Part shown: positions 1 to 5,157 of the stretch, piece after piece
Numbering within the stretch: the first letter of the stretch is position 1
Layout of the letters: every line of letters starts with the position of its first letter
From: an uncultured Tabrizicola sp.
GTDB lineage: Bacteria > Pseudomonadota > Alphaproteobacteria > Rhodobacterales > Rhodobacteraceae
Direction of reading: 5' to 3'
DNA length: 5,157 nucleotides
NCBI GenBank assembly: GCA_937858255.1
Contig: CALLZQ010000699.1
Span: 1-5,157 of the forward strand
Position numbers and translations under genes: made by a program
The notes under the pieces: model-generated
Databases searched by the model: none
Told to the model about the DNA's origin: nothing
What the model saw: the letters and a program-made list of their open reading frames with translations, nothing else

Positions 1-559
1 CGATGAATATCTGGGCGATGTGCTGAAGCTTGGCCGGGATCGCCGCGGCATTCAGTTGACTGACGCGGATCCCGGCGCCCGGGCGATGGTCGAATATGAC
101 CTGCCGCTGGCCGAGGTGGTGTTCGATTTCTATGACCGCCTCAAATCCGTGACCAAGGGCTATGCCAGCTTTGACTATCAGATCAGCGAATATCGCGAGG
201 ATCACATGGTCAAGATGTCGATCCTTGTGAATGACGAGCCGGTCGATGCGCTGTCGATCATGGTGCACCGCGACCGGGCTGAGTCCCGTGGCCGCGCCAT
301 GGTGGAAAAGCTGAAAGATCTGATCCCCCGGCACATGTTCAAGATCCCGATTCAGGCCGCCATCGGGGGCCGCGTCATCGCGCGCGAAACCCTCTCGGCC
401 ATGCGCAAGGACGTGACGGCCAAGTGCTACGGCGGCGACGCCACCCGTAAGCGCAAGCTGCTGGAAAAGCAGAAGGCCGGCAAAAAGAAGATGCGCCAGT
501 TCGGCAAGGTCGAGATCCCGCAAGAGGCGTTCATCTCGGCGCTCAAGATGGACAGCTAA
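1..559 (+). CDS. lepA: Elongation factor 4 (LepA), C-terminal part; 5' end outside the window
   Basis: LepA is a ribosome-associated translational GTPase that acts on stalled or mistranslocated elongation complexes in the cytoplasm. The frame is open from the left edge (first full codon at position 2) and gives the last 185 residues of a protein usually near 600, so the GTPase domain is missing here. What is visible is the end of the EF-G domain V-like fold (YGYASFDY-type stretch, here KGYASFDYQ, then SIMVHRDRA) and the LepA-specific C-terminal domain. That domain carries the family hallmarks [15 protein letters not shown], the [17 protein letters not shown] stretch, a lysine-rich GKKKMRQFG segment and a closing [10 protein letters not shown]. 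It ends in TAA at 557-559. The gene looks intact up to the edge. The next + strand gene is 136 bases away and separated by a strong hairpin, so it is probably a separate transcription unit. Identification is secure. Confidence 0.97.
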   Translation, partial: DEYLGDVLKLGRDRRGIQLTDADPGARAMVEYDLPLAEVVFDFYDRLKSVTKGYASFDYQISEYREDHMVKMSILVNDEPVDALSIMVHRDRAESRGRAMVEKLKDLIPRHMFKIPIQAAIGGRVIARETLSAMRKDVTAKCYGGDATRKRKLLEKQKAGKKKMRQFGKVEIPQEAFISALKMDS

Positions 560-600
560 GGCCGGGCTTTGCCGTGGCTGGTGTCGCTTTTCACGTCTGA

Positions 601-650
601 CTCACGCTGGCCGGCCCTGATTGGGCCGGCCAGCTCACGTTCGGCTCACG
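601..650. repeat. Three copies of CTCACG flanking and following the hairpin
   Basis: CTCACG occurs at 601-606, 634-639 and 645-650. The last two belong to a longer match, GCTCACG at 633-639 and 644-650, spaced 11 bases apart, about one helical turn. This could be a tandem protein-binding site ahead of the endolysin operon, but the motif is short and I do not recognise a matching regulator. No convincing -35/-10 pair is visible nearby. Confidence 0.25.
606..634 (+). terminator. Perfect 12-bp GC hairpin after lepA, possible terminator
   Basis: The arm GCTGGCCGGCCC (606-617) pairs fully with GGGCCGGCCAGC (623-634) around a TGATT loop. It starts 46 bases after the lepA stop codon. The stem is strong enough to end or attenuate lepA transcription, but no T-tract follows (next bases are TCACG). 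It is therefore not a textbook intrinsic terminator, and could also protect an mRNA 3' end or form part of the leader of the next gene. The hairpin is seen directly; its role is inferred. Confidence 0.5.
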
Positions 651-668
651 CGGCTGGTGCAAACTCGT

Positions 669-691
669 CTTGGTCACATACCAAGGGGGGG
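669..691 (+). promoter_or_regulatory. Ribosome binding site of the M15 gene with overlapping 6-bp hairpin
   Basis: A run AAGGGGGGG (683-691) ends 4 bases before the ATG at 696 and is a strong Shine-Dalgarno sequence, which decides this start over upstream in-frame ATGs such as 621. Immediately before it, CTTGGT (669-674) and ACCAAG (680-685) form a perfect inverted repeat with a CACAT loop. Its right arm covers the first three bases of the Shine-Dalgarno run, so folding could modulate translation. The regulatory role is inferred. Confidence 0.5.
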
Positions 692-695
692 CAAC

Positions 696-1487
696 ATGGC
701 CGATCTGTCCGAAGAACTCGACATCAGCAAGATTTCCGGCTTTGACCGTTTTGCCGCCAATGGCAAGATCAGGCCGGCGCGGGCGAGCGTCAACGCCGCT
801 TTGATTGGCAATCCGCGCGGCACTTATACCGAGGATTGCCTGCCGCCCCAATCCAACAGTTTCAAGGCGATGCTGGAAACCGCCGATGTCGGGCCCTTTA
901 CCGTGACCGGGCTGCGCCCGGCGGTGCGCGCCCTTGCTGCGGTGATGGCGGAGGTAAAGCGCGATCTGCCGGCGCATTACGCGGCGGTGGGGCATGAAGG
1001 GATGCTGTGCTGCCGGCTGGTCCGGGGATCGAAAGCCGCGGTGTCGAACCATGCCTGGGGCCTGGCCATCGACCTGAAGTTCGGCAAGAACGTCGCAGGC
1101 TATGGCAGGGGCAAGGTCCATGGGGGGAGGCTGGCCCTCTGCCCGATCTTCAACCGCCATGGCTTTTACTGGGGCATCGCCTTCAAGCGCGACGACTCGA
1201 TGCATTTCGAGGCGGGCGAAGATCTGGTGCGGCAATGGGCGGCCGAGGGGCTGCTGGGCGCTGCCGGCAGCGCCAAGATTGGCGACTCGCTGACCATGGG
1301 CGACAGGGGCCCGAGGGTGGTCGCGCTGCAACAGGCGCTGAACCGGGCGCTGGCGCCGTCAACCATCGAAGAGGACGGCATTTTTGGCCCGATTACCCGT
1401 CTGGCGCTGATCGACTATCAAAGCCGCAATGGCCTTGCGCCCAATGGGCTGGCCTCAGCCTCGGTCTTGAAGCGGTTGGGCCTCTGA
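696..1487 (+). CDS. Endolysin-like M15 family zinc peptidase with C-terminal peptidoglycan-binding domain
   Basis: This 263-residue protein should cleave peptide bonds in the peptidoglycan stem or cross-bridge (VanY/Ply500-like L,D or D,D specificity cannot be told from sequence). The catalytic part spans about residues 55-180. It has the M15 zinc motif SNHAWGLAIDL (His119, Asp126) and a later MHFE (His170 as third ligand, Glu172), preceded by the FYWG..F..D context typical of phage M15 endolysins. Residues about 196-262 form a PG_binding_1 domain (LTMGDRGPRVVALQQALN, then DGIFGPITRLAL.DYQ). No signal peptide is present, so export would need a holin or lysis, which fits the small membrane protein encoded next. 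The start at 696 is chosen for its strong ribosome binding site; the longer frame from 621 would begin inside the lepA-side hairpin. It is the first gene of a likely four-gene operon. The enzyme family is secure; a bacterial cell-wall role instead of phage lysis is possible. Confidence 0.88.
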   Translation: MADLSEELDISKISGFDRFAANGKIRPARASVNAALIGNPRGTYTEDCLPPQSNSFKAMLETADVGPFTVTGLRPAVRALAAVMAEVKRDLPAHYAAVGHEGMLCCRLVRGSKAAVSNHAWGLAIDLKFGKNVAGYGRGKVHGGRLALCPIFNRHGFYWGIAFKRDDSMHFEAGEDLVRQWAAEGLLGAAGSAKIGDSLTMGDRGPRVVALQQALNRALAPSTIEEDGIFGPITRLALIDYQSRNGLAPNGLASASVLKRLGL

Positions 1488-1576
1488 CCATCGCCTGCGG
1501 CTGCGGCGGCCATACCACAGGCGGCCCTGTCTCTCGGCAATGCCAAACTTCACGCCAATTCCGAAAGGACAGTGAA
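1488..1576 (+). other. 89-base spacer between the endolysin and holin-like genes
   Basis: This is the only sizeable gap inside the + strand cluster. No promoter or terminator is obvious. The only clear element is the AAAGGA Shine-Dalgarno at 1564-1569, which serves the ATG at 1577. Confidence 0.4.
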
Positions 1577-1789
1577 ATGCCCCGAATGACCCATGCGGCG
1601 CCGGCACAGAAGGTCGTCGCCTCGACACTCGCCTCGGCGGTTGCCACAATCGTGGTCTGGGCGATGAATACCTATGCCCTCGAACCCGATATGCCCGATT
1701 ACATCGTCGGCGCGGTGCTGACGGTATGCACGGCCATTTCAGGTTATTTGACCCCACCCGCGCGGCGCGACACCATTGCCGACGCCTGA
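1577..1789 (+). CDS. Small two-helix membrane protein, holin-like
   Basis: This 70-residue protein has two predicted membrane segments: about residues 13-31 (VVASTLASAVATIVVW region) and 41-58 (YIVGAVLTVCTAISGYL). A short acidic turn with LEPDMP joins them, and the charged tail PARRDT follows. Size, hairpin topology and the GYLTPP ending of helix 2 resemble small phage holins that let cytoplasmic endolysins reach the wall, and the gene directly follows an endolysin that lacks a signal peptide. The ATG at 1577 has AAAGGA 7 bases upstream; a second ATG at 1586 (Met4) would give a dual-start arrangement known from some holins, but this is only a possibility. The next gene starts 17 bases after its stop, so cotranscription is likely. 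Holin function is inferred from size, topology and context, not from a diagnostic motif. A generic small membrane protein is the alternative. Confidence 0.7.
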   Translation: MPRMTHAAPAQKVVASTLASAVATIVVWAMNTYALEPDMPDYIVGAVLTVCTAISGYLTPPARRDTIADA

Positions 1790-1806
1790 GTGAAAGGAAG
1801 CATTCG

Positions 1807-2217
1807 ATGAACCTTTACCGCATATCCGCCCTTCTGGGGGTTGCCCTGACCCTTGCTTCGGCGGGGCAGGCGCAGCAACAGCCAGATATGCCGCTGGGTC
1901 TGCGGCTGTCACAGCCGGTGGATCTGTGCAGCGCGGGCAGCGAAACCCGCCGTGCGCCCGCCGACCTCGGGCTTCCCGGCGCGGCCAACGGGTTGATTAT
2001 CCCCGAGGCCGCGGTGCCGGCGATCCGTGAAATGGGGCGGCTCAACGGTGGGGATCTGGCGCTTGCCTATACCGAAGGGGTCTCTGACAAGTCGATTCTG
2101 GACCTCTGCTCGCTTTGCAAATGCTGTGTGATCGAACATGACGCGCTGGCGCTGGAGCCGCAGCTTGGCAAAGACCCCGGGTTGCCGGAAGGGTTGATCG
2201 TGATCTGGGAGCGTTAG
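1807..2217 (+). CDS. Exported small cysteine-cluster protein, function unknown
   Basis: I do not recognise this 136-residue protein. Residues 1-23 are a clear Sec signal peptide: MNLYR, a hydrophobic core ISALLGVALTLAS, then an AGQAQ-type signal peptidase I site with cleavage near residue 22-23. No lipobox cysteine is present, so it should be a soluble periplasmic protein of about 113 residues. The mature part has five cysteines: Cys41 alone, and Cys101, 104, 106 and 107 in a compact LCSLCKCC motif followed by His111. This could form disulfides or bind a metal. The start at 1807 has AAGGA at 1794-1798 and yields the signal peptide; the longer frame from 1726 lies inside the preceding gene. 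The gene sits 17 bases after the holin-like gene and 2 bases before the next one, so it is almost certainly in the same operon. A spanin or envelope-disruption role is conceivable from context but nothing in the sequence proves it. Confidence 0.8.
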   Translation: MNLYRISALLGVALTLASAGQAQQQPDMPLGLRLSQPVDLCSAGSETRRAPADLGLPGAANGLIIPEAAVPAIREMGRLNGGDLALAYTEGVSDKSILDLCSLCKCCVIEHDALALEPQLGKDPGLPEGLIVIWER

Positions 2218-2219
2218 GG

Positions 2220-2942
2220 ATGCGCACCCCACCCGCCCGTTCTGGCCGGCGCTGGTCGGCCAGCTTGCTGCTGGATAGACTGGCCAAATTCTCGACCCTG
2301 CTTATCGCCATCATTGCGGGCGCTTGGTCGGTATTCCAGTATATTCAACAGCTTGAGCGTGAGAGATTGCGCACCGGTTTCGAGCTTAACCGTCAATATG
2401 TTGCGACATTCGGGCCGGGCGGGGTCTCGGCCCTGCTGCCCTTGCTGAATGATCCGGCGGCGATGCGGGCCATAGCGCTGAAGGCGAAATGCCGGGTGCT
2501 GGTTGCGGCGGGTTCGATGGCGGCACCGCCGCCGGATTGTGCGGCGCTTGACGCGGGCACGGCAGCGGCAGTTGTTGCGGCAGCGCTGACTGCAAATCAG
2601 CGCCGCGATTTGCGGGATGCGCTTGAACAGGCCCAGCTTGAGGCACCCTGGACCAGCGAGGAGCTTGACGCGATCCAGAGTCTTGCCGGATTTTACCACG
2701 CTGTCGCCATCTGTATCCAGGGCGACATGTGCGACGGGCCGCTGACGCTTGCCCTGTTCGAGGCGCAGTTAGTGCCATTTTTGAACGGCACTTGCGGCTT
2801 GCTTGGCCAAGATGAAATCTCACGCTCTCAGGCGCTTGCGATCGCCCGGATGGTGCATGACATTCAGGGCGCGGCGCCCCCGGGATATGCAACCAGCAGC
2901 ACGCGGGAAGAGCAGTTCCTGTGCAACTGGCTGCGGCTATAA
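2220..2942 (+). CDS. Single-pass membrane protein with cysteine-containing C-terminal domain, function unknown
   Basis: This 240-residue protein has an arginine-rich N-terminus (Arg2, 7, 10, 11, 20, Lys23), one membrane helix at about residues 24-42 (FSTLLIAIIAGAWSVFQYI), then a charged helical stretch QQLERERLRTGFELNR and a mostly helical C-terminal domain. The positive-inside rule suggests the N-terminus is cytoplasmic and the domain periplasmic. Six cysteines after the helix (91, 107, 165, 171, 192, 235) would suit disulfides there. The overall plan, a membrane helix, a basic helix and then a helical domain with a FYHAVAICIQGD segment, recalls DUF4760-like membrane proteins, but I cannot confirm membership. 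An opposite topology with a cytoplasmic domain is possible. The ATG at 2220 follows the previous stop by 2 bases, with GGGAG at 2207-2211 as ribosome binding site, so translation is likely coupled. It ends the + strand operon and converges on the protease gene with 3 bases between the stops. Confidence 0.78.
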   Translation: MRTPPARSGRRWSASLLLDRLAKFSTLLIAIIAGAWSVFQYIQQLERERLRTGFELNRQYVATFGPGGVSALLPLLNDPAAMRAIALKAKCRVLVAAGSMAAPPPDCAALDAGTAAAVVAAALTANQRRDLRDALEQAQLEAPWTSEELDAIQSLAGFYHAVAICIQGDMCDGPLTLALFEAQLVPFLNGTCGLLGQDEISRSQALAIARMVHDIQGAAPPGYATSSTREEQFLCNWLRL

Positions 2943-2949
2943 CTCCTAG

Positions 2950-2988
2950 CGGGGCAGGCGCCCGTGATCCTGACGGGGCAGGCGCCCG
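2950..2988. repeat. 15-bp direct repeat with a 24-base period at the protease C-terminus
   Basis: CGGGGCAGGCGCCCG is found at 2950-2964 and exactly again at 2974-2988. On the - strand this encodes GRLPRQDH followed by GRLPR and the stop, so the protease ends in 1.6 copies of an eight-residue unit. A 24-base period keeps the frame, as expected of a small tandem duplication in coding DNA. Confidence 0.7.
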
Positions 2989-3002
2989 GCGCCCAGTTTT
3001 TT
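2976..3002 (+). terminator. Candidate terminator of the + strand operon, inside the 3' end of the protease gene
   Basis: A GC-only stem (GGCG 2981-2984 with CGCC 2990-2993; alternatively GGGC 2976-2979 with GCCC 2991-2994) is followed by CAG and TTTTTT at 2997-3002. It lies about 35 bases after the stop at 2942. The stem is only 4 bp in each register, so this is a weak candidate. It lies antisense to coding sequence of the convergent gene because no intergenic room exists. Confidence 0.35.
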
Positions 3003-3365
3003 GAACAGCTCGGCAGCCGGGGGCATGCGCCAATGACCTTGCGCGGCCCGGTCAAGGGCCAGTGCATCCTGCTGGGCGGCATAGGCCCCGAAGGCGGTGG
3101 CACTGGCCGGCAAATGCGCCTCTGGTGCCCCGTTATCAAGCCAGGTCAGCATCATGCCCGCCACGATGCGTGTCGCCTCGGCCGTGGCGAAACTGGTGCC
3201 GCCCATCAGCACCGTCGCGCCGCTGCGCCCGCCCGCGCCAAGGCGCCCTGCCCGCCAGGGGCTGTCCTCGCAGATGCCGGCGGCCTCCATCACCCCCTTG
3301 CCGCCATCATTGTCCAGCCAGCCGGTCGGGGCTGATCGCGGATCGGCGTCCCTGCCCAGTGAAAA

Positions 3366-3410
3366 CCCCCGTGCGGGGGCGGAATAGGGTGCCGACCGAT
3401 CCGGCAATGG
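3366..3410 (-). other. Frameshift zone of the subtilase, with homopolymer palindrome
   Basis: Frame one remains protease-like through NAIAGS (about 3396-3410), while frame two is protease-like from APYSAP (about 3375-3392). Just beyond lies CCCCCG TG CGGGGG (3366-3379), a perfect 6-bp palindrome with two runs of five identical bases, flanked by AAAA. Such a tract is prone to slippage during replication and to sequencing error. Yet YSAP, which looks native, precedes it in reading direction, so the break may be upstream of the palindrome. Confidence 0.6.
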
Positions 3411-5009
3411 CATTCAGGGTGTTCTGGCGACGGATCGGCCCGGTTTCACCGACAAACAGCGGCTCGTGATCCGTGACCTGACCGGTCCGAAGGTCATAGC
3501 CATAGCTGTCACGGGGGCTGGTGTCAGGATTATACCGGCGATAGCGCAAGGCGGCGGAGGTGTTGGCCAGATCGTCAAAATAGGACAGGATCTCGGCGCC
3601 ACGGACAGGGGTCAATTGCTGGTCCGACTGAATATGCAGCTTGGCCAGCGGGCCTGTGCCCAGTGAAATCAGCCATTTGCCCGGCGGGGCTGCGTCAGCT
3701 TGCCGGGCGGTCGGCGCGATGCAAAGGACATAGTGCAGCGCCTTGCCACCCTGCCGGCAATAGATCCGCGCCACCGGATGCGGGCGGCCCCGGCGGATCA
3801 GATCGCGGCGATAGCCGGGCCCCGGCGGCAGGTCGGGGGGCAGCGCGTCGCCCAGTGGCGGTGTCAGGCTAAGGGCGGCCAGCCTTTGGGCCTGGCTCTG
3901 ATCACCTGCTGCGTCAACCGGATCGGTATTGATCTCGACATAGCTGGAGGTGGCATCGCCCGGCAAAACGCGCCAGCCGATGACGCCGACCTCGCCCTCG
4001 CCGCGCCCGGCCAGCACCGCCGAGACCTGATCGAGGTTTTCATTGCCCGCCGGCAGGACGATCCGTACCGGCTGATTGGCAGGCCGGCCTGCGTTCAGCG
4101 CCCGGACAAAGGCCTGGAGATCCAGACTGCCATCCTTGGGGCCGGCCTGAATCCCGTAGGAAAGATTGATCACCACCGGAAAGCCCTTGCGCCCTGCCTC
4201 TGCGGGGAAACGAGCCTGCCAGATGGCATCGGCTGTATCGACGATGTGGCGGATTGCCCAGATCGCGAAGGTTTCCAGAAAGCTGCCGGCGGCGCCGATG
4301 CTGATCCTCGGGGCCAGATCGACGGTGATCAGGTGGCTGCGGTCACGAAAGGTCGCCATGGCACCGCCCGCCAGCGGATCGCAGCCGCCGGCCAGATCGG
4401 CGACCAGCGTGCCATGCGGCGCGCGGGTTTCGATCCAGCGCTCGCCGGTCGGATCGGTGAAATCGACCAGCCCTGCCGCACGGTTGAAAGCCGCCTCGTT
4501 AACCTGTCGCCGCCCGCCCATCAGACGGTCGATGTCCTGCTGCATCAGCTCTCGACCAAAGGGCAGATGCGCCTGACCGGCCCAGACCCCGCCCTGCGAC
4601 CAATACGACAGGATCCTTGTGCCGATACCGCCCTTGCGGCGGAACCGCGCATGGGCAGGGGCGATACCGGCATCGATCACGCCGATGATCACATCATTCT
4701 TTTCCGGCAGATGCGCAGGGTTGAGGCCCGCCAGCACATTCACCCGGGCCTGCGGTGTTGCGAGGCTGGTGCTGCCCGGAGCTACGGCCTTTTTCGGCAG
4801 GGGCAAGTCGGGCAGGGCCAGTTCGAACAATGCGCTGCGCGTGCCCGGGCTGCGCTGTGACTGGACCTTGAAGCTGGCCTGGTCTTCGGCCCCGCGACCT
4901 GCGGCAAGCTCGGCTTGCAGATACCAGTCCATATAGGGGGTGCGAAAATGCTCGCCGGCGGGATCGGCGCTGGGGTCTTTGACCCAATCGGTCCAGATCA
5001 GATCCATGG

Positions 5010-5157
5010 TCAGCTCCGGGCCTGTGCGGTGGATTGCCATTCGGCAGCGGCATTGGCCCAGAACCGGCCCAGAATACCGACAGGCTGCGCTGCGGCATCC
5101 GTCCGCGCCGCCGGGTCGCCGATGCATTGGGCCAGCGTTTCCAGCGTGAAGTCATCC
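5010..5157 (-). CDS. C-terminus of an unidentified protein, coupled to the subtilase gene; 5' end outside the window
   Basis: The frame from the right edge is open (first full codon at 5156) and gives 48 residues: DDFTLETLAQCIGDPAA at its start, then GILGRFWANAAAEWQ and a TGA at 5010-5012. The subtilase ATG follows after CC. This close junction, with the protease ribosome binding site (GGAG, 5014-5017) lying inside this gene, argues for an operon with coupled translation. The composition is helical and unremarkable and I do not recognise the family. Bacterial subtilases are often encoded beside an ATPase or other partner, but these 48 residues are not enough to say so here. A competing frame across the same DNA is arginine- and proline-rich and looks like a shadow. 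Confidence 0.6.
   Translation of the reverse strand, partial: DDFTLETLAQCIGDPAARTDAAAQPVGILGRFWANAAAEWQSTAQARS

Larger units (their letters stand above)
2946..5007 (-). pseudogene. Subtilisin-like (S8) serine protease, split by a frameshift
   Basis: Read from the ATG at 5007, this encodes an S8 peptidase of about 687 residues if both parts are joined. The first frame (5007 down to a TGA at 3307-3309, 566 residues) holds catalytic Asp112 (IIGVIDAGIAP), His198 (APHGTLVADLAGG), the VVINLSYG strand and oxyanion Asn322 (LPAGNEN). It lacks the catalytic Ser. The Ser lies in another frame (3413-2946) in GGTSFATAEATR, codon 3192-3194, near residue 605. Family-like sequence runs to TLNAIAGS in frame one and resumes at APYSAPARG in frame two, so the break lies near 3385-3405; joining needs a +1 shift. 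The start has GGAG 6 bases upstream and follows the preceding gene's stop by 2 bases. No signal peptide is present, so the protein should be cytoplasmic, and about 280 residues separate Asn and Ser, a long insert for S8 enzymes. A true frameshift mutation, an out-of-frame deletion, a sequencing error or a programmed shift could each explain it. Confidence 0.82.

Noticed and set aside
621..695. N-terminal extension of the M15 peptidase from an ATG at 621
   Set aside because: That ATG lies at the loop of the 606-634 hairpin and lacks a ribosome binding site, whereas 696 has a seven-G Shine-Dalgarno. The extra residues look noncoding.
591..1331. 246-codon open frame on the - strand
   Set aside because: It is antisense to the M15 peptidase, has low-complexity Arg/Pro/His composition and no sensible ribosome binding site.
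2771..2792. AGTGCC/GGCACT inverted repeat with a T-rich loop
   Set aside because: It lies inside the 240-residue protein gene, has a 10-base loop and no T-tract after it; probably incidental to coding.
3353..3668. TGCCCAGTGAAA repeated at 3353-3364 and 3657-3668
   Set aside because: A 12-bp match is expected about once by chance in a window of this size, and both copies encode SLG in the protease.
3700..4860. 386-codon open frame on the + strand
   Set aside because: It is antisense to the subtilase, whose frame carries catalytic motifs. The + translation is rich in Arg, Ala and Gly with no domain signature, as expected of GC-rich shadow frames.
1..5157. Search for phage attachment sites, tRNA or transposon ends around the lysis-like genes
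   Set aside because: No tRNA, target-site duplication, terminal inverted repeat or recombinase frame could be seen, so a mobile element cannot be drawn.

Overview
The window is GC-rich DNA that reads as an alphaproteobacterial chromosome, most likely from the Rhodobacterales (Paracoccus/Rhodobacter-like). This rests on the codon usage, the style of the LepA C-terminus and the protein composition; no rRNA or other species marker is present. No tRNA, CRISPR array, integrase, transposase or phage structural gene is visible.

Layout. (1) Positions 1-559 hold the 3' end of lepA (elongation factor 4) on the + strand. (2) Positions 560-695 are an intergenic stretch. It holds a perfect 12-bp GC-rich hairpin, three CTCACG repeats and a 6-bp hairpin that abuts a very G-rich ribosome binding site. 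(3) Positions 696-2942 hold four + strand genes spaced like an operon: a zinc M15-type endopeptidase with a C-terminal peptidoglycan-binding domain and no signal peptide; a 70-residue protein with two membrane segments that looks like a holin; a 136-residue exported protein with a CxxCxCC cluster; and a 240-residue single-pass membrane protein with six cysteines after its membrane segment. The first two look like a phage-type lysis pair. The last two I cannot name, but both seem to place cysteine-containing domains in the periplasm. (4) Positions 2946-5007 on the - strand hold a subtilisin-like (S8) protease. It is split by a frameshift: Asp and His of the catalytic triad are in one frame and Ser is in another. 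(5) Positions 5010-5157 hold the 3' end of an unidentified - strand gene whose stop codon is 2 bases before the protease start.

The two clusters run tail to tail with only 3 bases between their stop codons. My reading is that a small lysis-like or envelope-targeting module sits beside the housekeeping gene lepA, facing a decaying (or possibly recoded) cytoplasmic subtilase gene pair. The strongest leads are the frameshifted protease and the four-gene operon with its two unrecognised cysteine-containing proteins.
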